A stretch of 6,522 bases of DNA from Armatimonadota bacterium (GTDB taxonomy: Bacteria; Armatimonadota; Zipacnadia; Zipacnadales; VGFC01), in the NCBI GenBank assembly GCA_016869015.1, contig VGFB01000227.1, positions 1-6,522 on the forward strand, written 5' to 3'. The stretch's first letter is position 1. Each line of letters starts with the position of its first letter. Shown one piece after another: positions 1 to 6,463 of this stretch. The position numbers and the translations under genes were made by a program. The notes under the pieces are model-generated. The model was given only the letters and a program-made list of their open reading frames with translations, was not told the origin of the DNA and ran no database searches.

Positions 1-969
1 GTCGGGAGCCCCAACGGTTCGTACCCGGTCGTGATGTCGTGTTTGTGCGACTTCCAACTGGAGGTCGCCGAGGCGCGCGGCGGCGAGGAGGCTGTCCGAC
101 TGCTGCCGGCGCATCGTCCGGCGGTCGTGGTGTGCGAGTTGCCCCTGGACGACCTGCCGCCGGCGGCGCTCGTATCCCGGCTCCGACGCGCGGACCCGAC
201 CGTCGCGGTCATCCTCATCGCCGGCGGCTCGCGCGGACCGGACCTCGCGCAAGTGGTGCAGGTCGGGGCCGACGAATATGTCCCCCGTCCGGTCGATCGC
301 GGCAAACTGATGGTGGCCACCGCCCGCGCGTTGAACCGTCAGCGCACGGCGGTACAGGCCGCGCGGAACCGGCTGCTCGACGTGCTGGACGGCAGCGACC
401 GGGTCGTGGCGGGTGCGGTGGAAGCCCTCCGCCGATGCCTCGAGGCCAAGGACTTCCTCAGCGACGGTCACGCCGAGACGGTGGGGGACCTGGCGGGTCG
501 CATCGCCCGGCAGCACGGCCTCAGCGATGACGAGGTTCGCCATGCCCGTCTGGCCGGATTGCTGCACGACTTGGGGAAGGTGGCGGTGGACCAGCTCATC
601 CTGGAGCGCCCTCGCAGCCTGACTACTGCCGAGTGGCGCGAGGTTCGCATCCATCCGGTGCGCGGCGCGGAGATCCTCGCGACCATTGAGCCCTTGGGCA
701 ACGTGGCGCGCTACGTCCTGCACCATCACGAGCGACCGGACGGCGGCGGGTACCCGGACGGTCTGCGGGGCCAGGACATCCCCCTGGCCAGCCGCATCAT
801 CGCGGTCGCCGACGCCTACGACGCGATGGTCCGGCCTCGCCCCTATCGCGCAACCGATGGCCCCACCTACGCCTCGCGCGAGTTCCGCCGACATGCCGGG
901 ACCCAGTGGGACCCCGGTGTCGTGGAATCGCTGTTCGCTTGCGTTCCCGAACTCCGACTGGCCGGCTGA
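1..969 (+). CDS. Pseudo-receiver/HD-GYP domain protein, likely cyclic-di-GMP phosphodiesterase (5' end outside window)
   Basis: The frame is open to the left edge, so the true start probably lies a few codons upstream; a GTG at 31 and ATG at 34 are in frame but would remove the first receiver strand. Residues are numbered from the codon at 31. Residues up to about 103 follow a CheY-like receiver but lack its chemistry: Glu36 sits at the phospho-Asp, Ala64 at the conserved Thr/Ser, Arg86-Pro at the Lys-Pro, and GS replaces the acidic pair. A helical linker (about 104-145) leads to an HD-GYP domain: His147, LLHDLGK with His179-Asp180 and Lys183, His208, HHERPDGGGYP at 232-242, and Asp261 in ADAYDAM. 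These metal and catalytic residues are all present, so hydrolysis of cyclic-di-GMP in the cytosol is expected from the family. No membrane segment is seen. It converges on the gyrase operon and is probably unrelated to it. Family call secure; substrate inferred. Confidence 0.87.
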   Translation, partial: VGSPNGSYPVVMSCLCDFQLEVAEARGGEEAVRLLPAHRPAVVVCELPLDDLPPAALVSRLRRADPTVAVILIAGGSRGPDLAQVVQVGADEYVPRPVDRGKLMVATARALNRQRTAVQAARNRLLDVLDGSDRVVAGAVEALRRCLEAKDFLSDGHAETVGDLAGRIARQHGLSDDEVRHARLAGLLHDLGKVAVDQLILERPRSLTTAEWREVRIHPVRGAEILATIEPLGNVARYVLHHHERPDGGGYPDGLRGQDIPLASRIIAVADAYDAMVRPRPYRATDGPTYASREFRRHAGTQWDPGVVESLFACVPELRLAG

Positions 970-986
970 CGGCGGACGGCAACGGC

Positions 987-1036
987 CGCAGGCTGGAAGT
1001 CTGCGCCACTGCCACCACAGCCGGCAGGGGGCCGGC
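987..1036 (+). terminator. Candidate hairpins in the convergent gap
   Basis: Eighteen bases after the HD-GYP stop, 987-994 pairs with 998-1005 (eight pairs, one of them G-U, GGA loop). A second stem is made by GCCGGC at 1020-1025 and 1031-1036 with a 5-nt loop. Both lie between converging genes, where a terminator is expected. Neither is followed by a T-run on either strand, so they are not classical intrinsic terminators. The rest of 970-1081 holds nothing else I recognise apart from a run of eight G just before the archease stop. Confidence 0.27.
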
Positions 1037-1081
1037 GCTCCCAGCAACGGCGACGGCGCGGGTCAGGTGAGCCGGGGGGGG

Positions 1082-1540
1082 TCACACATCGAGCACGAGG
1101 GTGACCGTCAGCAGGTCGCCCTCGGGGCGGATTCGCAAGTCGTGGTATGTGGCTGCCTTGGGCAGGCCCGTGATGCGCTCCTCAAGGTCGTCGGGGTGGG
1201 CGAAGCCGACACGCCCCGATAGCGTCTCGGGCGCCTCGGGTGCCGGCTCGAGCTCAACGGCCACCGGCAGGCCGCCCTGAAGCTCCCACGCCACCAGCAG
1301 TTCAGTCACCAGCCGCACGAGCAACCGCTCAGGCTCCGGTGCCTGCGCCTCGATCCGGACCCAGACCTCAGCAGTCAGCCCGCGCGTATCCCCGATGAGC
1401 GCGATGGCACCCCGGCACGCGTTGAGCGCGAGCTCCGCCAGGTCGCGACCGCGCGCCACGAGGGCCAGATCGGCCGTGTGCTCCGCCTCCGCGAAGGGCA
1501 CGAAGCCGACCTCGCCCTCGTCGCTCCCCTCACCGGTCAC
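1082..1540 (-). CDS. Archease family protein (RtcB RNA ligase activator family)
   Basis: A 152-residue product, close to the usual archease length of about 140. Family hallmarks are at both ends: EHTADLAL at 20-27 near the N-terminus, and PKAATYHDL at 127-135 followed by the terminal TLVLDV. Asp24 and Asp151 match the conserved acidic residues that bind metal in characterised archeases. Known members act in the cytosol, helping the GTP-dependent RNA ligase RtcB to guanylylate and turn over during tRNA or RNA repair. The GTG start at 1540 immediately follows the gyrA stop (TAG GTG) with purine-rich Shine-Dalgarno sequence in the gyrA tail, so translation is probably coupled to gyrA. The extra acidic stretch before residue 14 is variable; a GTG at codon 14 is a less likely alternative start. 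No rtcB is in the window, so the gyrase link is by position only. Confidence 0.9.
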   Translation of the reverse strand: MTGEGSDEGEVGFVPFAEAEHTADLALVARGRDLAELALNACRGAIALIGDTRGLTAEVWVRIEAQAPEPERLLVRLVTELLVAWELQGGLPVAVELEPAPEAPETLSGRVGFAHPDDLEERITGLPKAATYHDLRIRPEGDLLTVTLVLDV

Positions 1541-4012
1541 CTACTCCTCTTCCTCCTCGGTGCGGATGACCTTCGCAACGGCCCGGACGCTATCGCCCTC
1601 GCCCAGGTTGACGACCTTGACCCCCTGGGCGACGCGGCCCGTCTGCCGGATGTTGCGCACCGGCATGCGGATGGCGATCCCGTTGGCGGTGATACACATG
1701 ATCTCATCCTCATCGTCCACCACCTGGACCCCGACGACCCGCCCCGTGCGATCCGTGACGCTGACGGTCAGGATGCCTTGGGAGGTGCGCCCGATCTGCC
1801 GGTACTCGTCCAGGGCGGTCCGCTTGCCAAGGCCCTTCTCGCAGACCACTAGCAGGTCGCGCCGGTCCTCGGCGTTCACGGCTTCCGCGCTCACGAGCCG
1901 GTCGCCCTTCTGCAGGGTCGGGCCGCGCACGCCGCGCGCCGAGCGCCCGACGGCACGCACCGTGCTTTCCGCGAAGCGGATCGCCTTGCCCTCGCGGGTC
2001 GCGCAGACGATGTCCTGCTTGCCATCGGTCCAGAGCACCCATTGCAGGCGGTCGCCCGACTCCAGGTTGATCGCCTGGATGCCCTTGGACTTCAGCGGGG
2101 TATCGTACTCCTTCAGGGCCGTCTTCTTCAGGAACCCGCCCTGGGTCACCATGAAGAGGTAGCCGCCCTTGTCGAAGGACTCGACGGGAATCCACGCGGT
2201 GATTCGCTCCTGCGGCTCCAGCGGCACGAGGTTGATGATGGGCGTCCCCTTGGCCTGACGGCTGGCCATGGGAATCTCGTAAGCCTTCAGGCGGTAGATC
2301 CGCCCCTGGTCGGTGAAGAAGAGCACCAGGTGGTGGGTCGTGGCGACGAAGATGTCCTGGATGCTGTCCTCTTCCTTCTTGTTGAGCGCGAGGATGCCGC
2401 GCCCGCCGCGCCGCTGGGTGCGATAGGTGCTGACGGGGAGGCGCTTGATGTAGCCGTCGCGCGTGATTGTGACGCACATGTCTTCCTGGGCGATGAGGTC
2501 TTCAACGGAGATGTCGTCGGCCTCGCCGGGAATGATGACCGTACGCCTCTCATCGCCGAGCCTGCGCTTGACCTCCCGGAGCTCGTGCTTGATGATCTCG
2601 GACTTGCGGTCCTCTGAGCCCAGGATCGCCCTGTAGTCCGCAATGCGCTCCTGCAGGTCCTTCAGCTCGGCGGCCAGCTCGTCGTGGGAAAGCCGGGTGA
2701 GCTGCCCGAGCTGCATGTCGAGGATGGCGTTGGCCTGGCGCTCGCTGAAGCCGAACTCGCTCATCAGCCCCTCTCGCGCCTCGCCCCGATTGCGGCTGGC
2801 GCGGATGAGGGCCACGATGGCATCGATGTTGTCGATGGCCTTCAACAGCCCCTCGACGATGTGGGCGCGGTCTTCGGCCTGCTTGAGCAGGAACCGCGTC
2901 CGCCGCGTGATCACGTCGCGGCGGTGGATGAGATACTGGGAGATGAGCTCCTTGACGTTGCAGCGCCGCGGCACGAGCGTGCCGCCGATGGGGATGAGCG
3001 CCAGCATGTTGACGCTGAAGGAGGTCCGGAGCATCGAGCGCTTGTAGAGCTGGTTGAGCACGACGTTGGGATTGGCGTCACGGCGGAGCTCGATGACGAT
3101 CCGCATCCCCTTGCGGTCGGACTCGTCGCGCACCGCCGCGAGGCCGTCCACCTTCTTGCGCTCGTGAAGCTGCGCGATCTGTTCGAGGAGGCTGGACTTG
3201 GCGACCTGGAACGGCAGCTCGGTCACGATGATGGCATGGCGGTCGCGGCCGATCGGCTCGATCGTGGCGCGCCCCTGCATGACGACCGAGCCGCGGCCGG
3301 TCTCGAAGTACTCCTTGATCCCCTTCAGGCCCAGGATCAGGCCGGCCGTGGGGAAGTCGGGCCCGTGGAGGTGCTTCATCAGGCCCGCCGGTTCGATCTT
3401 CGGGTCCTCGAGCACCGCGATGCAGGCATCGACCGTCTCGCCCAGGTTGTGCGGCGGGATGTTGGTCGCCATCCCCACGGCGATGCCGGCGGTGCCGTTG
3501 GCCAGCAGGTTCGGGAAGCGCGCCGGCAGGTAGACCGGCTCCTCGATGGTCTCATCGTAGTTCGGCTGCGTATCGACCGTGTCGTACTTCAGCTCGTCCA
3601 GCAGCTCCACGGCCGGGTGGGACAACCGGGCCTCGGTGTAGCGCATCGCGCCCGGGGGGTCGCCGTCCACCGACCCGAAGTTCCCGTGCGGGTCGATCAG
3701 TGGGTAGCGGGCGTTGAAGTCCTGCCCCATGCGTGCCAGCGTCGGGTAGATGACCTCGCCGCCGTGCGGGTGGTACTTCGACTGGGTCTCGCCGCAGATT
3801 CCGGCGCACTTGCGGTGCTGGGTGTTGGGCCCGAGGTTCATCCCGTTCATCGCGACCAGGATGCGCCGCTGAGAGGGCTTCAGCCCGTCCCGCACATCCG
3901 GCAGCGCTCGGGCAACGATGACCGACAGCGCGAACTGCATGAACGAGTCGGTCATCTCCTGCTCGATCGGCAGGGGCTCGATCTGCTCCAGCGTCTCTTC
4001 GGCTTCAGGCAT
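1541..4012 (-). CDS. gyrA: DNA gyrase subunit A
   Basis: An 823-residue cleavage and DNA-wrapping subunit of gyrase. The breakage-reunion domain (about 20-500) has catalytic Tyr125 after Arg124 (AMRYTEARL), Ile177 in GIAVGMATNIPPHN at the intercalating Ile174 of E. coli, and the coiled coil from about 360. The C-terminal domain (about 508-815) shows six blade repeats, beginning near residues 511, 560, 617, 667, 719 and 769. The first carries the GyrA box QRRGGRG (533-539), which separates gyrase from topoisomerase IV. An acidic EEEEE tail ends the protein. ATG at 4012 is supported by GAGGAG 8 nt upstream and by alignment. The quinolone site is unusual: Glu86 and Pro90 replace Ser83 and Asp87 of E. 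coli, and Gln48 replaces His45. It follows gyrB by 142 bp and abuts the archease gene, so all three are probably cotranscribed. Confidence 0.98.
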   Translation of the reverse strand: MPEAEETLEQIEPLPIEQEMTDSFMQFALSVIVARALPDVRDGLKPSQRRILVAMNGMNLGPNTQHRKCAGICGETQSKYHPHGGEVIYPTLARMGQDFNARYPLIDPHGNFGSVDGDPPGAMRYTEARLSHPAVELLDELKYDTVDTQPNYDETIEEPVYLPARFPNLLANGTAGIAVGMATNIPPHNLGETVDACIAVLEDPKIEPAGLMKHLHGPDFPTAGLILGLKGIKEYFETGRGSVVMQGRATIEPIGRDRHAIIVTELPFQVAKSSLLEQIAQLHERKKVDGLAAVRDESDRKGMRIVIELRRDANPNVVLNQLYKRSMLRTSFSVNMLALIPIGGTLVPRRCNVKELISQYLIHRRDVITRRTRFLLKQAEDRAHIVEGLLKAIDNIDAIVALIRASRNRGEAREGLMSEFGFSERQANAILDMQLGQLTRLSHDELAAELKDLQERIADYRAILGSEDRKSEIIKHELREVKRRLGDERRTVIIPGEADDISVEDLIAQEDMCVTITRDGYIKRLPVSTYRTQRRGGRGILALNKKEEDSIQDIFVATTHHLVLFFTDQGRIYRLKAYEIPMASRQAKGTPIINLVPLEPQERITAWIPVESFDKGGYLFMVTQGGFLKKTALKEYDTPLKSKGIQAINLESGDRLQWVLWTDGKQDIVCATREGKAIRFAESTVRAVGRSARGVRGPTLQKGDRLVSAEAVNAEDRRDLLVVCEKGLGKRTALDEYRQIGRTSQGILTVSVTDRTGRVVGVQVVDDEDEIMCITANGIAIRMPVRNIRQTGRVAQGVKVVNLGEGDSVRAVAKVIRTEEEEE
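1544..1557 (-). promoter_or_regulatory. Ribosome binding site of the archease gene inside the gyrA tail
   Basis: The minus strand here reads AGGAGGAAGAGGAG, then TAG (gyrA stop) and GTG (archease start). The AGGAGG core lies 11 nt from GTG, and a second purine block lies 3-5 nt from it. The same bases encode the run of Glu codons that ends GyrA, so one stretch serves as coding sequence and ribosome site. This supports GTG at 1540 as the real start. Confidence 0.7.
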
Positions 4013-4020
4013 CTTCCGGT

Positions 4021-4026
4021 CTCCTC
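4021..4026 (-). promoter_or_regulatory. gyrA ribosome binding site
   Basis: GAGGAG on the minus strand lies 8 nt before the gyrA ATG, an ideal spacing that fixes the start. It lies 16 nt outside the palindrome that fills the rest of the gap, so the site itself should stay unpaired. Confidence 0.8.
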
Positions 4027-4042
4027 AGGGAAGGCACGGCGG

Positions 4043-4150
4043 ACGGCTGGACCACGAAGACCTCGAGGAAGGCACGAAGACACACGAAGACGGCCAAGGC
4101 TGTCTCGGTGTTGCTTCGTGCCTGCCTAGTGGTCTTCGTGGTTGAGCCGT
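4043..4150. repeat. 108-bp gapless imperfect palindrome of CACGAAGAC units between gyrB and gyrA
   Basis: The two halves pair without gaps around a centre between 4096 and 4097: I count 43 Watson-Crick matches in 54 positions. The longest perfect arms are 4051-4062 (ACCACGAAGACC) with 4131-4142, 4070-4079 with 4114-4123, and 4043-4048 with 4145-4150. The left half has three exact CACGAAGAC copies at 4053, 4073 and 4083. The right half has inverted partners in register: exact at 4132-4140, a seven-base core at 4114-4120, and a degenerate copy at 4102-4110. Units are therefore 20 and 10 bp apart in each half. It begins 5 bases after the gyrB stop codon and ends 16 bases before the gyrA Shine-Dalgarno. 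In RNA it would form one long hairpin. It could be a dispersed REP- or MITE-like element, an mRNA processing or stability element, or a protein-binding site. No transposase is present and there is no T-run, so a terminator is unlikely. Confidence 0.85.
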
Positions 4151-4154
4151 ACCG

Positions 4155-6113
4155 TTAGGCCCACAGGTCGAGGTCCTTCGTCTCTTTGGCGTGCTGGGCG
4201 ATCCACTCGCGGCGCGGCTCGACCTTGGGGCCGTAAGCGAGGTTGATCACCCGATCGGCTTCCGCGGCGTCGTCCATGGTGACCTGCATGAGGACGCGCT
4301 TCTGAGGCTCCATCGTGGTGTCGGCGAGGTCGTCGGCCTGCATCTCGGAGAGGCCCTTGAAGCGATAGACGTTCGACTTGCGCTTGCCCAGGCGCTCCCC
4401 CAGTACCTTGAGCTCATCATCGTCCTGGGCGTAGAAGGTGTCGCCGCCGGCCTTGACGCGGTACAGCGGCGGGCGGGCGATGTACAGATGGCCGCTGAGG
4501 ATCAGGGGCTGTAGATAGCGGAAGAAGAACGCGAGGATGAGCGTGCGGATGTGCGAGCCGTCAACGTCCGCGTCGGCCATGATGACGATCTTGTCGTAGC
4601 GCAGCTTCTCAATGTCGAACTGCGACTTGCCGTTCTCGCCGTCCTCGCCGCTGCCGCCGTTGGTGTCCATGTCGATGCCGGTGCCCAAGGCCGTCACCAT
4701 CGAGCGGACCTCCTGGTTGTCCAGGACCCGGTCGACGCGGTGCTTCTCGACATTGATGATCACGCCCCGCAGGGGGAGGATGGCCTGGAAGCGGGCATCG
4801 CGGGCCTGCTTCGCGTTGCCGCCGGCCGAGTCGCCCTCGACCAGGAACAGCTCGGCTTCCTTGGGATTGCGCGAGGAGCAGTCGGCCAGCTTCCCGGGCA
4901 TCCCCGCGCCGTCCAGAGCGCTCTTGCGGACGGTCTCCGCCGCTCGCCTCGCCGCATCGCGGGCGCGCGCCGCCATCATGGCTTTGTTGGCGATCGCCCG
5001 GGCGACCTTCGGGTTCTCATCGAAGAACTGCTGCAGCCGCTCGTAGACGATCGAGTAGACGAGCCCCTGCACTTCGCTGTTGCCGAGCTTGGTCTTGGTC
5101 TGGCCCTCAAACTGTGGGTGCAGGACCTTGAGGCTCAGGACGGCGCGGATGCCCTCCATCACCTCGGCGCCCTCCAGCCGCCGGTCGCTCTTGCGCTCCT
5201 CCTTGAGCAGGCCGCTCTTGAAGGCGTAGTCGTTCACCACCTTGGTCAGGGCCGACCGGAAGCCGGTGACGTGAGTGCCGCCCTCGGTGGTGTTGATCGC
5301 GTTGACGTACGAGAAGACCTCGTCGTCATAGCGGTCCGTATACTGAATGGCGACCTCGACCTCCGTGTCGTCCCGCTCGGCGCAGAAGTACACCGGCTTG
5401 TGCAGCGTAGTGTTCGCCTCGTTCACGTACTGCACGTACTCGGCGATGCCGCCCTTGTGGTAGTAGGTCTCTTCCTTCTCCTTGCCGGGCCGCTCGTCCC
5501 GGAGGACGATCCTGACACCGCCGGCGAGGAAGGAGAGCTCCCGCAGGCGGCGGGCCAAGCGCTCGAAGCTGAAGGTGGTAACGGAGAAGACCTCCGGATC
5601 CGGCCAGAACGACACCTTCGTGCCGCTGCCCTTGGCCTTCCCGATCTTCTCGAGGTCACTCACCGGCACCCCGCGCTCGTAGGTCTGCTTCCAGCGGGCC
5701 CCGTCTCGTCGGACCTCGACTTCCAGCTTCTCGGAGAGGGCGTTGGTGCACGAGACGCCGACGCCGTGGAGACCGCCGCTGACCTTGTAGGCGCCGCCCC
5801 CGAACTTCGCGCCGGCGTGCAGCGTCGTCATCACGACCTCGACGCCCGGCCGCTTCTCCGTTGGGTGCATGTCGACGGGAATCCCGCTGCCGTCGTCTTC
5901 GACCGACACAGCGCCGTCCGCCCGTACCACCAACTCGATCGTGGTGCAGTGGCCTGCGAACACCTCGTCGATGCTGTTGTCGACGACCTCGAAGGCGATG
6001 TGGTGAAGCCCGGTCTCGCCGGTGGAGCCGATGTACATCGCCGGGCGACGGCGCACGGCCTCGAGGCCTTTGAGGACCTTGATCTCTTCTGCGGTGTAGC
6101 GGCGCTCGGCCAT
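4155..6113 (-). CDS. gyrB: DNA gyrase subunit B
   Basis: A 652-residue ATPase and TOPRIM subunit of gyrase, of the short form lacking the extra C-terminal domain found in E. coli. The GHKL ATPase domain has Glu42, Asn46 (FEVVDNSIDE), Asp73 and Gly77 (DDGSGIP), GGLHGVGV at 113-120, and Arg136 at the coumarin site, in E. coli register. The transducer has QTKTKL at 338-343. TOPRIM has EGDSAGG (Glu426) and DADVDGSH with Asp514, Asp516 and Asp518. The C-terminus ends with PRREWIAQHA and LDLW. Oddities are Ser76 in place of Arg76 and a Gly/Glu-rich loop about 14 residues longer than in E. coli at 481-502. ATG at 6113 is chosen because MAERRYTAEEIKVLKGLEAV matches the family N-terminus; a TTG at 6164 would add 17 atypical residues. 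GyrB pairs with GyrA encoded next in the same operon to introduce negative supercoils using ATP. Confidence 0.97.
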   Translation of the reverse strand: MAERRYTAEEIKVLKGLEAVRRRPAMYIGSTGETGLHHIAFEVVDNSIDEVFAGHCTTIELVVRADGAVSVEDDGSGIPVDMHPTEKRPGVEVVMTTLHAGAKFGGGAYKVSGGLHGVGVSCTNALSEKLEVEVRRDGARWKQTYERGVPVSDLEKIGKAKGSGTKVSFWPDPEVFSVTTFSFERLARRLRELSFLAGGVRIVLRDERPGKEKEETYYHKGGIAEYVQYVNEANTTLHKPVYFCAERDDTEVEVAIQYTDRYDDEVFSYVNAINTTEGGTHVTGFRSALTKVVNDYAFKSGLLKEERKSDRRLEGAEVMEGIRAVLSLKVLHPQFEGQTKTKLGNSEVQGLVYSIVYERLQQFFDENPKVARAIANKAMMAARARDAARRAAETVRKSALDGAGMPGKLADCSSRNPKEAELFLVEGDSAGGNAKQARDARFQAILPLRGVIINVEKHRVDRVLDNQEVRSMVTALGTGIDMDTNGGSGEDGENGKSQFDIEKLRYDKIVIMADADVDGSHIRTLILAFFFRYLQPLILSGHLYIARPPLYRVKAGGDTFYAQDDDELKVLGERLGKRKSNVYRFKGLSEMQADDLADTTMEPQKRVLMQVTMDDAAEADRVINLAYGPKVEPRREWIAQHAKETKDLDLWA

Positions 6114-6325
6114 TGCCGTGGGGTTCCCTCGATGCGGATTGGCGAACGTGAGCGTACAGAGCAAGCCCGGCGCACAGCCGAATCAGGCGTTCGCGCCTCG
6201 GTTTGCTGCGGCCAAACGGGCGCCTCAGCGGCGCAGGAGACGACGGTGAAGACCCGGCTTTGGGACGACGCGGGGCTCGGCAGGAGACGGGCTCAACCTC
6301 GTGTCCGGTACCCCTGTTTCCAGCC
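6114..6325 (-). other. gyrB 5' leader, GC-rich with small hairpins
   Basis: About 210 nt separate the predicted transcription start (near 6325) from gyrB. No ATG-started reading frame occurs on the minus strand here. Three small stems lie side by side: 6185-6189 with 6194-6198 (4-nt loop), 6201-6205 with 6213-6217 (7-nt loop), and 6220-6224 with 6230-6234 (5-nt loop). A 10-bp direct repeat, GCAGGAGACG on the plus strand, occurs at 6233-6242 and 6280-6289. The leader may carry regulation, but I recognise no known riboswitch or leader family. With the promoter and the element at 6380-6431, this accounts for the roughly 350-bp gene-free stretch upstream of gyrB. Confidence 0.45.
6126..6130 (-). 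promoter_or_regulatory. Probable gyrB ribosome binding site
   Basis: GAGGG on the minus strand lies 12 nt before the ATG at 6113. The spacing is a little long, but no better purine block lies closer. It falls downstream of the alternative TTG at 6164, which favours the ATG start. Confidence 0.5.
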
Positions 6326-6331
6326 CCTGCA

Positions 6332-6360
6332 ATGGTACCAGAATCGGGCCCGAAAGTCAA
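6332..6360 (-). promoter_or_regulatory. Sigma70-type promoter of the gyrB-gyrA-archease operon
   Basis: On the minus strand, TTGACT (6360-6355) and TACCAT (6337-6332) are separated by exactly 17 bp. The -10 box is preceded by TGG, an extended -10. The -35 matches the consensus at five of six positions and the -10 at four of six. Transcription would start near 6325. The position upstream of gyrB and the correct orientation make this the best promoter in the window. A GGTACC palindrome overlaps the -10 (6334-6339) and recurs at 6307-6312, just past the start point; whether it is an operator is unknown. Confidence 0.8.
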
Positions 6361-6379
6361 GGAGTCGAGCACTTGTCTC

Positions 6380-6431
6380 GGCCCCTCGCGTCGGGCCTGT
6401 AAAGCCCCACTCTGTCTAAGCTCGCGGGGCC
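6380..6431 (-). terminator. Candidate stem-loop upstream of the gyrB promoter
   Basis: 6423-6431 can pair with 6380-6390 through nine GC-rich pairs with a 2-nt bulge. Inside it, GGGC at 6393-6396 pairs with GCCC at 6404-6407. It lies between the possible end of an upstream gene (6464) and the gyrB promoter, where a terminator would fit. There is no T-run, so this is only a candidate. Confidence 0.25.
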
Positions 6432-6463
6432 AACGCTGTACAGAAACACCCGGGGTCGCGTCT

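Noticed and set aside
1074..1081. Run of eight G next to the archease stop
   Set aside because: It lies outside the coding sequence; it may be a sequencing-prone homopolymer but shows no function.
4053..4140. CRISPR-like array, because CACGAAGAC recurs several times
   Set aside because: The unit is only 9 bp, spacers are 1-11 bp, and half the copies are inverted; this is a palindrome, not an array.
4043..4150. Intrinsic terminator between gyrB and gyrA
   Set aside because: The stem is very long with internal mismatches and no T-run follows; termination here would also cut gyrA off from its only visible promoter.
6114..6164. Upstream TTG start giving gyrB 17 more residues
   Set aside because: The added residues do not match the family N-terminus, and the candidate ribosome site lies downstream of this TTG.
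4551..6419. A 622-codon open frame on the plus strand opposite gyrB, and a 481-codon one (2684-4129) opposite gyrA
   Set aside because: They are antisense shadows of high-GC genes: composition is repetitive Ala/Val/Leu/Asp/His/Arg, no family motif is visible, and the opposite strand encodes full-length gyrase subunits.
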